A stretch of 62,344 nt of DNA, taken from assembly GCF_019710745.1 (NCBI RefSeq), contig NZ_JAHKJW010000044.1:1-62344 (forward strand). Reading direction: 5' to 3'. Positions 8,255-15,841 of this stretch are shown one piece after another. The DNA comes from Streptomyces beigongshangae (GTDB lineage: Bacteria; Actinomycetota; Actinomycetes; Streptomycetales; Streptomycetaceae). The notes below the pieces were generated by a model, which saw nothing but the letters and a program-made list of their open reading frames with translations, was not told the origin of the DNA and did no database searches. The first letter of the stretch is position 1; every line of letters starts with the position of its first letter. The position numbers were made by a program, and so were the translations under genes.

Positions 8255-8905
8255 TCACCGCAGCGCGTCGGCCACCTCCCGGGCCGCGTCGACGACCCGC
8301 GGCCCCACCCGCTCCGGCACGGCGTCCGCCAGCATCACCACCCCCACACTCCCCTCGACCCCCGTCACCCCGATCAGCGCCGCCGCGGCCCCGCTCGCCC
8401 CGGCCTCCAGCTCCCCGTGCGTGAGGGTGTAGCCGGGCCCGTCCGGGGCCCCGGCCCGGGCGGCGAGGATCGCCTTGCCGGCGGCCCCCCGCTCCAGTGG
8501 GTGCCGGAACCCGGCCCGGTAGGCCACGTGGTAGTCCGTCCACGTCGGCTCGACCACGGCGACGGCGAGCGCCTCCGTACCGTCGACCAGCGTGAGGTGG
8601 GCGGTCGCTCCGATGTCCTCCGCCAGCGACCGCAGCGCGGGCAGCGCGGCCTCGCGGACCAGCGGGTGCACCTGCCGGCCGAGCCGCAGCACCCCGAGCC
8701 CGACCCGGGCCCGGCCGCCGAGGTCGCGGCGCACGAGGGCGTGCTGTTCCAGCGTGGCGAGCAGCCGGTACACGACGGTCCGGTTGACTCCGAGTTTGTT
8801 GGACAGCTCGGTGACGGTCAGCCCGTGGTCGGTGTCGGCGAGCAGCTTGAGGACGCGCAGTCCCCGGTCGAGCGTCTGGGAGGTCTCCGCGGTCACGACG
8901 CCCAC
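8255..8905 (-). CDS. IclR family transcriptional regulator
   Basis: 216 residues. An N-terminal winged HTH (about 8-68: RVLKLLADTDHGLTVTELSN then LGVNRTVVYRLLATL) and a C-terminal IclR effector domain (about 85-216, with HPLERGAAGKAIL). IclR proteins control catabolic or secondary metabolic genes in response to small acids. It is transcribed alone, with the helicase upstream and the 74-bp repeat array downstream. The effector domain is on the short side for the family (usually about 250 residues in total). The target is unknown. Confidence 0.92.
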   Translation of the reverse strand: MGVVTAETSQTLDRGLRVLKLLADTDHGLTVTELSNKLGVNRTVVYRLLATLEQHALVRRDLGGRARVGLGVLRLGRQVHPLVREAALPALRSLAEDIGATAHLTLVDGTEALAVAVVEPTWTDYHVAYRAGFRHPLERGAAGKAILAARAGAPDGPGYTLTHGELEAGASGAAAALIGVTGVEGSVGVVMLADAVPERVGPRVVDAAREVADALR

Positions 8906-9339
8906 TCCTTAGTGGTGAGAGTCGGCGGCCCCCCTACGCGGCGGATACGTCGCCGGTCCCGTCGGCGACGCGCGTCAGAGGCCGCCGGTCGGCAGCGTCC
9001 CGGGCACTCCCGGGCGGGCACCGGCTGCGCTCCGCGGCGGCGCTGCCACGGGGCGTGTGCGTAGCGGGACAGTAGCGAGCCGGTTCGCTCAGCGGAAGGC
9101 TCCGTCCAGAATCCGGTCAGGCGCAGGTACGGACCGCCCTCGGTTACTCATGGTTTGATCCACTTATCGCCGGATGTGGGCGGCGCGCACCGGACCGGTG
9201 CGGAGCGCGCACGCGAACGGGCGCCCGGCGCCAGGACACGCGCGAGCGCCGGTGCCAGAACGGCACCGGCGCTCGTGAAGGCGTACCCGCGCAGGCCGTA
9301 CCCGCGCGGACGTCCCCGCGCAGGGCATGCCGACGGAGG
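8906..9339. other. 434-bp intergenic region between helicase and IclR gene
   Basis: This holds the helicase terminator (9243-9275) and presumably the IclR promoter. A relatively AT-rich patch at about 9140-9170 (GGTTACTCATGGTTTGATCC) stands out. GC-rich direct and inverted repeats around 8950-9050 were seen but not resolved. No coding potential is convincing in any frame. Confidence 0.5.
9243..9275 (-). terminator. hairpin downstream of the helicase gene
   Basis: CGAGCGCCGGTGCC (9243-9256) pairs exactly with GGCACCGGCGCTCG (9262-9275) around a 5-nt loop, 64 nt after the helicase stop codon. Confidence 0.7.
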
Positions 9340-11193
9340 TCACCGCATGCGGGTGGCCCACTCCTGGACCTTGGCGATCCGCTGGCGCAGCTGCCCGGCG
9401 GTCGCCTCCGCGCTCGGCGGTCCCCCGCACACGCGGCGCAGCTCGGTGTGGATCACGCCGTGCGGCTTGCCGCTCTGGTGGACGTACGCGCCGACCATGG
9501 TGTTGAGCTTCTTCCGCAGTTCCATCATCTCCTTGTGGGAGACCACGGGGCGGCGCTCGGCGGGCAGTTCGAGCAGGTCCGCCTCGTCGTCCGGCTTCCT
9601 GCGGCTGTGCGCGATCTGCCGGGCCTGCCGCTTCTGGAGCAGGAGCTGCACCTGGTCGGGCTCCAGCAGCCCCGGGATGCCCAGGTAGTCCTGCTCCTCC
9701 TCGCTCCCCGGGTGGGCCTGCATGCCGAACTCGGCGCCGTCGTAGAGGACCCGGTCGAAGACGGCCTCGGACTCCAGCGCCTCGAAGGCGAACTGCTCCT
9801 GCTCGCCGGTGTCCTCGTCCTCCTCCTTGTTCGCCTCCTCCATCTCCTTCTCGGACTCGGCGTACGGGTCCTCCTCGCCCTCCTTCTTGGGCTTGTCGAG
9901 GGCGTGGTCGCGCTCGACCTCCATCTCGTTGGCGAAGGTGAGGAGGTCGGGGACGGTCGGCAGGAAGACGGAGGCGGTCTCGCCGCGCCGCCGGGACCGT
10001 ACGAAACGGCCGACGGCCTGCGCGAAGAAGAGCGGGGTGGAGATGGTGGTCGCGTACACGCCCACCGCGAGGCGGGGCACGTCGACGCCCTCGGACACCA
10101 TGCGGACCGCGACCATCCAGCGGTCGTCGCTGTGGCTGAACTCGTCGATCCGCTTGGAGGCGCCCGTGTCGTCGGAGAGGACGAGGGTGGCCTTGGTGCC
10201 GGTTATCTCGCGGATGAGCTTGGCGTAGGCGCGGGCCGAGTCCTGGTCGGAGGCGATGACGAGGGCGCCGGCGTCCGGGATGCCCTTGCGGACCTCGGTC
10301 AGCCGCTGGTCGGCGGCGCGCAGCACGCTGGGCATCCACTCGCCGCGCGGGTCGAGGGCGGTGCGCCATGCCTGGCTGACGGCGTCCTTGGTCATCGGCT
10401 CGCCGAGCCGGGCGGCGATCTCGTCCCCGGCCTTCGTGCGCCACCGCATGTTGCCGCTGTAGGAGAGGAAGATGACGGGCCGCACGACGCCGTCGCCGAG
10501 GGCGGAGCCGTACCCGTAGGTGTAGTCGGCGGCGGAGCGGCGGATCCCGTCGTTGCCCTCCTCGTACGCGACGAAGGGGATGGGGTTGGTGTCGGACCTG
10601 AAGGGCGTACCGGTGAGGGCGAGCCGGCGGGTGGCGGGCTCGAACGCCTCCAGGCACGCCTCGCCCCAGGACTTGGAGTCGCCGGCGTGGTGGATCTCGT
10701 CGAGGATGACGAGGGTCTTGCGCTGCTCGCAGCGGTTGCGGTGCAGCATGGGCCGTACGCCGACACCCGCGTAGGTCACGGCGACGCCCTGGTACTCCTT
10801 GCTCAGCGGGCCCGCGCTGTACTCGGGATCGAGTTTGATCCCGATCCGCGCGGCCGCGTCCGCCCACTGCTTCTTCAGGTGCTCGGTCGGCGCGACCACG
10901 GTCACCTGCTGCACGACGTGGTGGTGCAGCAGCCACGACGCGAGCGTCAGCGCGAAGGTCGTCTTGCCGGCGCCGGGCGTGGCGACGGCGAGGAAGTCGC
11001 GCGGCTGCTCCTGGAGGTACCGCTCCATCGCCCCCTGCTGCCAGGCGCGCAGCTTGTTGGCGGTGCCCCAGGGGGCCCGCCCGGGGAACGCGGGCGACAG
11101 GTGGTGCGAGGAGGAGGCACCGGCGACGGAAGAGGCGGGCACGGAGGGCCCTCCAGTGAGGATGTCGGTGGGCGACGGGCGGGCGGTAGTCAC
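9340..11193 (-). CDS. superfamily 2 DEAD/DEAH-box helicase
   Basis: 617 residues. Motif I ATPGAGKT is at about 71-78, motif II DEIH at 165-168, motif III LTGTPFRSD near 193, motif V VSEGVDVPRL near 366 and motif VI QAVGRFVRSRR at about 392-402. Between the helicase core and the C-terminal region lies a strongly acidic, probably flexible stretch (about 437-467, Glu/Asp/Lys runs). The family resembles UvrB/RecG-type SF2 ATPases of unknown role annotated in many Streptomyces. It is monocistronic and leftward, with its own terminator. ATP-dependent nucleic-acid translocation is inferred from the motifs; the pathway is unknown. Confidence 0.9.
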   Translation of the reverse strand: MTTARPSPTDILTGGPSVPASSVAGASSSHHLSPAFPGRAPWGTANKLRAWQQGAMERYLQEQPRDFLAVATPGAGKTTFALTLASWLLHHHVVQQVTVVAPTEHLKKQWADAAARIGIKLDPEYSAGPLSKEYQGVAVTYAGVGVRPMLHRNRCEQRKTLVILDEIHHAGDSKSWGEACLEAFEPATRRLALTGTPFRSDTNPIPFVAYEEGNDGIRRSAADYTYGYGSALGDGVVRPVIFLSYSGNMRWRTKAGDEIAARLGEPMTKDAVSQAWRTALDPRGEWMPSVLRAADQRLTEVRKGIPDAGALVIASDQDSARAYAKLIREITGTKATLVLSDDTGASKRIDEFSHSDDRWMVAVRMVSEGVDVPRLAVGVYATTISTPLFFAQAVGRFVRSRRRGETASVFLPTVPDLLTFANEMEVERDHALDKPKKEGEEDPYAESEKEMEEANKEEDEDTGEQEQFAFEALESEAVFDRVLYDGAEFGMQAHPGSEEEQDYLGIPGLLEPDQVQLLLQKRQARQIAHSRRKPDDEADLLELPAERRPVVSHKEMMELRKKLNTMVGAYVHQSGKPHGVIHTELRRVCGGPPSAEATAGQLRQRIAKVQEWATRMR

Positions 11194-11359
11194 GGTCTCC
11201 GGAGGGTGGTCGAGGACAAGGGGCCGTGCGCGCCACGCCGGACGGGGTGATGGCGGACGACGGACGGCACAGCCGGGTATGACAACCGGGCCACCCTACC
11301 GGCGGCCCGCGAACGTCGACGCGCAGACGATGCGGGGACGGCGCCGGATGCGACCCAGG

Positions 11360-11746
11360 TCACATCGCCGAGTGCAGTCCCCTCAGCCGCGCGGCGAGCA
11401 TCCGCACGTCCTCCAGCTTCCCGGAGGACACCTCGATCACGAGTTCGTACGCCTCGTCCTGGTCGACGTCGAGCATCTCGGTGCCGTTGAAGTCGAGGAA
11501 GACCACCGTCGACAGCCACGCCATGCGCTTGTTGCCGTCCACCAGGGGATGGTTCACGGCCAGCGACTGGAGCAGTGCCGCCGCCTTCTCGAAGAGGTCC
11601 GGGTACGCCTCGACGCCGAACATCCGCGACCGGGGGCGGTGAACGGCCGAGGCGAGCAGGCCGAGGTCGCGCACGGCCACCCGCGTCCGCTCCCCGCAGG
11701 CCAGTTCCGCCAGCTCCAGGACCTCCTGGGCCGTGAGGTACTTCAC
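11360..11746 (-). CDS. doc: Doc-type (death-on-curing) Fic-domain toxin
   Basis: 128 residues, normal for Doc. The Fic catalytic motif is HPLVDGNKR (H66 to R74) followed by MAW, matching Doc proteins, which inactivate EF-Tu by phosphorylation. The GTG start at 11746 directly abuts the TAG of the upstream antitoxin gene (no intervening base), so the two are translationally coupled, antitoxin first. All core residues look intact, so the toxin is probably active. Chromosomal Doc pairs may be stabilisation relics; the biological role here is not evident. Confidence 0.93.
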   Translation of the reverse strand: MKYLTAQEVLELAELACGERTRVAVRDLGLLASAVHRPRSRMFGVEAYPDLFEKAAALLQSLAVNHPLVDGNKRMAWLSTVVFLDFNGTEMLDVDQDEAYELVIEVSSGKLEDVRMLAARLRGLHSAM

Positions 11747-11950
11747 CTACTCCCCCAGCCTCCGCAGCAGGTCGGCGTGGCCCGTCGCGTACTTGGCCCC
11801 CAGCCGGCGGACGGTCGCCCGGTCCGTCTCCTGCTCCAGGTACCGGTCGATCGCCTGGAGCACTACGGCGTGCATGCTGCGCCCCTCCTCCTCGGCACGC
11901 AGCTTGAGCGCCTCCTGCTGGTCGTCGCGCAGACGAAGGTTCATGGCCAT
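11747..11950 (-). CDS. ribbon-helix-helix (CopG/Arc-type) antitoxin for Doc
   Basis: 67 residues beginning MAMNLRLRDDQQEALKLRAE: a short beta strand (MNLRL) followed by two helices, the pattern of RHH DNA-binding antitoxins. The C-terminal half (VRRLGAKYATGHADLLRRLGE) would be the toxin-binding tail. It lies directly upstream of doc in the same direction, and the first ATG (11950) and a second in-frame ATG (11944) are both possible starts. Classic Doc partners are Phd-fold; an RHH partner is a known alternative. The complex probably represses its own promoter. Confidence 0.85.
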   Translation of the reverse strand: MAMNLRLRDDQQEALKLRAEEEGRSMHAVVLQAIDRYLEQETDRATVRRLGAKYATGHADLLRRLGE

Positions 11951-11985
11951 ACCGTCATGGTACGGAAAGTGGGGCCATGGTGGTA

Positions 11986-13449
11986 CTACCCGCTCCGCGC
12001 AGGCTGTGCGGTCCGCAGCCGTGTCGTCACCCAGGCTCCCACCAGTGCCACTCCCGCCATCGGCAGGAACACCGCCACGAAGGCGGTCGGGTGGCCGCCC
12101 GAGGCTTGGGTGGCCGCGTGGGCGACCGTGCCGCCGCCCAGTGCCGCGAAGGCCGCTCCGCCCGCGGCGAGGAGGACGACGTTGGCGAGGCCGTCGGATA
12201 TCTGGAGGGCGGCGGAGTTCTTGCCCGCCTCGCCCGGGTCGGAGAGCTTCAGCAGCAGGACGCTGCTGGAGGAGATCACCAGCCCCATGCCGAAGCAGCC
12301 GAACCCCCATGCCACCGCCACCGTCCAGACCGGCACCCCGTCGATCAGCACGCTCGGCGCGGCGGCGATGGCGGCCGCGGTCAGCACCATGCCCAGCGTC
12401 ATCAGCCGCTCCCGGTACGGCTCCACGCGCGCCCGCGCCTGGACGAAGGAGCCCAGCGCCCAGGTGGCGCCGCCCGCCGCCAGCGAGAACCCGGCCATCG
12501 TCGGCGACAGCCCCCGCTCGGTGACCAGCATCAGCGGCACGAACGACTCGGCCGCGATGAAGGACCCGGCCGCCACCCCGCGCAGCAGCACCACGGACGG
12601 CAGTCCGCGCGCCGCCCGGTAGGTGCCGCGGGGCAGCAGTCCGAGCACCGCCGGGACCAGCAGGGCCGCTCCCGCCACGCCCGGGACCACGGACAGCCAC
12701 CGCAGGTCCTGGGCGGCGTACTGGAGCAGACCGGCGCCCGCGGAGATGGCGAGGGCCAGCCGGATGCGCCGCCGGTCGAAGGGCGCCACGGGGGTCCCCT
12801 CCTCGGGCCCGGACGCCCGCCGCCGTATCTGCGGCAGCGCGAGCGCCAGCGGCAGGACGACCAGCACCGGCACGCCGACGAAGACCCAGCGCCAGCCGAG
12901 GTGCTCGGTCACCGCGCCGGCGGCGAGGGGACCGACGACGGACGGCACCACCCAGCTCGCCGCGAACGCCGCCATGATCGCGGGCCGCAGCCGCTCCGGA
13001 TAGGCGCGTCCCACGACCACGTACAGCGCGACGATCACCAGGCCACCGCCGAACCCCTGGACGGCCCGGCCGAGGATGAACAGCCACATCGCCCCGGCCG
13101 TCCCGGAGAGCAGCAGCCCCGCCGCGAACGCCCCGATCCCCGCGGTGAGCGACCCCAGCGGGCCCGCCCGGTCCGACCACTGCCCGGCGAGCACCATGCC
13201 GAACAGGCTCGTCGTGAAGTACCCGGAGAACGCGAACGCGTACAGCGGGATCCCGTCGAGCTCCCGTGCCGCGACGGGCATCGCCGTCCCGACGGCCGTG
13301 GCCTCGAAGGCGATGAGCAGCACCACGGAGACGATCCCGATGCTCAGCGCCCGGTACGGACGGCCGAGGACGCCGTCCGGGGCAGGGGCTTCGGTCGGTG
13401 CGCTCGGAGCGGCGGCGACACCGGTGTCGCCCGGTTCGGGAAAGGTCAT
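11986..13449 (-). CDS. MFS transporter, probable drug/metabolite efflux
   Basis: 487 residues from the ATG at 13449 (MTFPEPGDTG); an in-frame extension to 13500 is possible but adds only a non-conserved leader. There are 12 or more hydrophobic segments, with the motif A-like loop GQWSDRAGPLGS between helices 2 and 3 and GRAVQGFGGG in helix 4, as in antiporter-type efflux pumps. It ends 35 bp before the antitoxin start, so antitoxin control elements must lie close to or inside its 3' end. The substrate is unknown. Confidence 0.85.
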   Translation of the reverse strand: MTFPEPGDTGVAAAPSAPTEAPAPDGVLGRPYRALSIGIVSVVLLIAFEATAVGTAMPVAARELDGIPLYAFAFSGYFTTSLFGMVLAGQWSDRAGPLGSLTAGIGAFAAGLLLSGTAGAMWLFILGRAVQGFGGGLVIVALYVVVGRAYPERLRPAIMAAFAASWVVPSVVGPLAAGAVTEHLGWRWVFVGVPVLVVLPLALALPQIRRRASGPEEGTPVAPFDRRRIRLALAISAGAGLLQYAAQDLRWLSVVPGVAGAALLVPAVLGLLPRGTYRAARGLPSVVLLRGVAAGSFIAAESFVPLMLVTERGLSPTMAGFSLAAGGATWALGSFVQARARVEPYRERLMTLGMVLTAAAIAAAPSVLIDGVPVWTVAVAWGFGCFGMGLVISSSSVLLLKLSDPGEAGKNSAALQISDGLANVVLLAAGGAAFAALGGGTVAHAATQASGGHPTAFVAVFLPMAGVALVGAWVTTRLRTAQPARSG

Positions 13450-13615
13450 ACCCGCCAGCGTAAGGGGCAAGCCCGACATTGACCCCTGTCCCCCCTCCAC
13501 CCCCTTTGTGAACGCGGCATGGCAGTCCCGTTGCGGCCCCGGCGGTTCCCTTGGCCCCGCCCCGCTCCGGGCCTACGGTCGACACATCGGGCCCGGAACC
13601 TCGGACCCGACGTCC

Positions 13616-13687
13616 GGCCGTGTGCCCGAGTGGCTTAGGGACTCGCCTGCAAAGCGAGGCACGTGGGTTCGATTCCCGCCACGGCCT
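13616..13687 (+). tRNA. tRNA-Cys (GCA anticodon)
   Basis: 72 nt. Acceptor GGCCGTG (13616-13622) pairs with CACGGCC (13680-13686). The anticodon arm is CTCGC-CTGCAAA-GCGAG with GCA as anticodon. The T arm is GTGGG-TTCGATT-CCCGC. The discriminator is T (13687), the usual Cys identity base, and CCA is not encoded. A strong hairpin follows within 10 nt. No integrase or repeat of its 3' end is seen, so it does not look like an occupied attachment site. Confidence 0.97.
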
Positions 13688-13696
13688 CCGGTCCGG

Positions 13697-13732
13697 CCCG
13701 GGGCCGGCCGCCTTCGGGTGGCCGGCCCCGGG
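13697..13732 (+). terminator. tRNA-Cys terminator with UUCG tetraloop
   Basis: CCCGGGGCCGGCC (13697-13709) pairs with GGCCGGCCCCGGG (13720-13732). The stem extends through G-U, C-G and C-G pairs to a C(TTCG)G loop at 13712-13717, giving about 16 base pairs. It starts 9 nt after the tRNA end. Confidence 0.85.
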
Positions 13733-13773
13733 GCGTGTGCGGGACGCGCAGGGGTCGGAGGAGTCACGAGGGG

Positions 13774-15066
13774 TCAGAGCGCGGCGGCCGTCTCGCGCCG
13801 GAGCGCCCGCGTCAGGGTCCGGGTCCAGTAGTGGTGGCCGTCCTTCCGGGTGAGGCCCGTCGGGTCCACCGCAGTGAGGGTCCGGGTCGTCGTCGTGGGC
13901 AGGTGGCCGCGGGCCTCCCCGGCCGGTTCACGGGGCAGGGACTCGGCGATCGTGCGCTCGCGGTGGAACAGCCACAGGGTGAAGGCCAGCGTGGAGACGT
14001 CCGTGTTCAGGGCGTACAGCCTGGCGTCCGGCTCGCTCCACTCCAGGATCGCGCCCGTCGTGCCGTCGACGACCAGGCTGTCGTCCCCGGCGAGGCCGCC
14101 GAGGCGTATCAGGCGGTCGGCGTCCGCGGGGAGCTGGTCGGGCGTGAGGACGTACGGGCGCTCGTCCTCGTAGTACTCGGCGAGCGTCGGCAGCGGCACG
14201 TCCGTGTCCAGGTGGAAGAGCGGGCCGTCCTCGGGCAGGCCCGTCTCCCGCAGGAAGCGCCGGGTCGGCCCGTGCGCGAGCGCCGCGGGGAAGTCGACGT
14301 CCTCGAAGCGCATCACCCGCCCCTGACCGAACTCCTGGTCCAGCAGACGGCCCGGCAGGTCGAGCGTCAGCGCCGCGTCGGCGGGCGGGCCCGCGACGAG
14401 GGCCAGCGGGCGGACCAGCGCGACCGTCCTCCAGAAGGGCGGGACCTCGCCGCCGGCGGACTCCTCGAAGAGCGCGAGGAGCCGCTGGGACATCCCGGTG
14501 ACCGCCTTCGGCCCGAACCGGCCCTCGTAGGACGCGAACCGGCCCCGTCTTCCGGCCATCTCGTGCGTCGCCGCCACGAAGTCCGTGAGCGTCCGCAGCG
14601 AGGGGGCGAGCGGGAGGCGGTCCGCCGGGGCGGTCCGGCCGGGGAGGAGGCACGCGGTGGACACCTCGCCCGTCGCCCCGTCCAGCAGGACCGACTCGGT
14701 CTCCGGGCCCGCGGGGTTCCGCAGCGCACCGATCACCAACTGGTCGCGCAGGTCCGCCGGGAGGAACACCGGGTCGCCGGTCACCTCCGCCACGGTGCGC
14801 GGCCCGCCCGCGCGCAGTGCCCCGAAGGTCAGCAGGTCGCTGTCGGCCGGCAGGCCCGGTCCCGTCAGCAGGCGGCGCGTCGGCGGGTGCGTGACGTACG
14901 GGTCCAGAGCGTCCTCGGGCAGGATGATCGTGCCGGATCCGGTCACCGCGCCGGACCCCGTCATCGTGCCGGCCCCGACCGTCGCGCCGGAGGCAGCGCT
15001 CGCGCCGGAGACGGTGCTCGTCCCGGACGCGGTGCTCGTGCCGGTGCCGGTGTCCGTCGTGATCAT
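13774..15066 (-). CDS. double SUKH-4 domain protein (orphan immunity-type)
   Basis: 430 residues. After a roughly 45-residue Thr/Gly/Ser/Ala repeat leader come two related halves: one from about residue 50 (LPEDALDPYVTHPPTRRLLT...GLPADSD) and one from about 225 (RFEDVDFPAALAHGPTRRFLRE...GLPEDGP). Both show the SUKH-4 pattern in which a G-L-P turn precedes a strand, followed by an acidic W/E segment near the end (SLVVDGTTGAILEWSEPD). SUKH proteins often neutralise polymorphic nuclease toxins, but no toxin gene is next to it. The start is uncertain: the leader is low complexity and a later ATG at about codon 35 is possible. The tRNA-Cys lies just beyond its 3' end on the opposite strand. Confidence 0.7.
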   Translation of the reverse strand: MITTDTGTGTSTASGTSTVSGASAASGATVGAGTMTGSGAVTGSGTIILPEDALDPYVTHPPTRRLLTGPGLPADSDLLTFGALRAGGPRTVAEVTGDPVFLPADLRDQLVIGALRNPAGPETESVLLDGATGEVSTACLLPGRTAPADRLPLAPSLRTLTDFVAATHEMAGRRGRFASYEGRFGPKAVTGMSQRLLALFEESAGGEVPPFWRTVALVRPLALVAGPPADAALTLDLPGRLLDQEFGQGRVMRFEDVDFPAALAHGPTRRFLRETGLPEDGPLFHLDTDVPLPTLAEYYEDERPYVLTPDQLPADADRLIRLGGLAGDDSLVVDGTTGAILEWSEPDARLYALNTDVSTLAFTLWLFHRERTIAESLPREPAGEARGHLPTTTTRTLTAVDPTGLTRKDGHHYWTRTLTRALRRETAAAL

Positions 15067-15255
15067 CGTTCCCCCGTGGATCGTCGTTCACAGTCCCCCG
15101 GCAGGACCGGACCGGGCGGCATGCGCACAGGAGACCGCCACGACACCGCGGCACACTGAAGAAACCGGCCCGCCGCCCGGCGGTCCTCCCCCACTGCCGA
15201 GAACACTAGCGGGCACCACCGACAACGCCCCGGAACCGCCGTGACCAGCGCTTCT

Positions 15256-15789
15256 TCAGCGGATCCTGGCCTGTTCCCGCCCCGCCACGATCGCGTCCAC
15301 CGTCTGCTCCACGGTCTGCCCGGAGGTGTCCAGCCACAGCCCGACGCGCGGGGTGTCCGCGCGCAGACCGCGGTCGAGCTCCCCGACGGTCCACGCGCCG
15401 TAGCCCGTCTTGGCCCGCCCGGCCTCCCGCTCCGCCACCGCCTCGGCGCGCGGCGCCAGCACGACGACGTACAGGGGGCGGGTCCGTACGAGTCCGGTGT
15501 ACTCCGTCAGGTTCCCGCCCAGGACCACGTCCTGGACGACCGCGGTGAAGCCGGCCCGCGCGTACGCGTCCGCCGTCGCCGCCGAGAGGCGGTACCGCAA
15601 CCGGAGCTGCGCCTCCGCCTCGCTCCCCGGCGCCGCTCCGGGCCCGTACTCCGCGCGCCCGCTGACGACCATCCGCCGGAACACGTCACCGCGTACGTGC
15701 GCGGCCCGCGGGAGCCTCTCGGCGAGCGCCTGCGCGACCGTGGACTTCCCGGCCGCCATGATGCCGGTGATCAGGACCACGCCGTCCAT
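15256..15789 (-). CDS. P-loop small-molecule kinase / AAA-type ATPase (CPT/zeta-like)
   Basis: 177 residues. Walker A is GIMAAGKST near the N-terminus (residues 9-17), followed by a helix and strand with HVRGDVFRR, typical of chloramphenicol-phosphotransferase-like and zeta-type kinases. The middle contains VVQDVVLGGN and an Arg-rich lid (RAEAVAEREAGRAK). It probably phosphorylates a small molecule or nucleotide. It is read in the same direction as the XDH-like operon upstream (gap 52 bp) and could be co-transcribed with it. The substrate cannot be deduced. Confidence 0.8.
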   Translation of the reverse strand: MDGVVLITGIMAAGKSTVAQALAERLPRAAHVRGDVFRRMVVSGRAEYGPGAAPGSEAEAQLRLRYRLSAATADAYARAGFTAVVQDVVLGGNLTEYTGLVRTRPLYVVVLAPRAEAVAEREAGRAKTGYGAWTVGELDRGLRADTPRVGLWLDTSGQTVEQTVDAIVAGREQARIR

Positions 15790-15841
15790 CGCCCGCCCTC
15801 CCCGCCGGCCGGGCCTTCGGGCCGAGGCGGACCGGCACGGG

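Noticed and set aside
13616..13687. tRNA-Cys as attachment site of an integrated element
   Set aside because: No integrase, no direct repeat of the tRNA 3' end and no foreign-looking block next to it were found.
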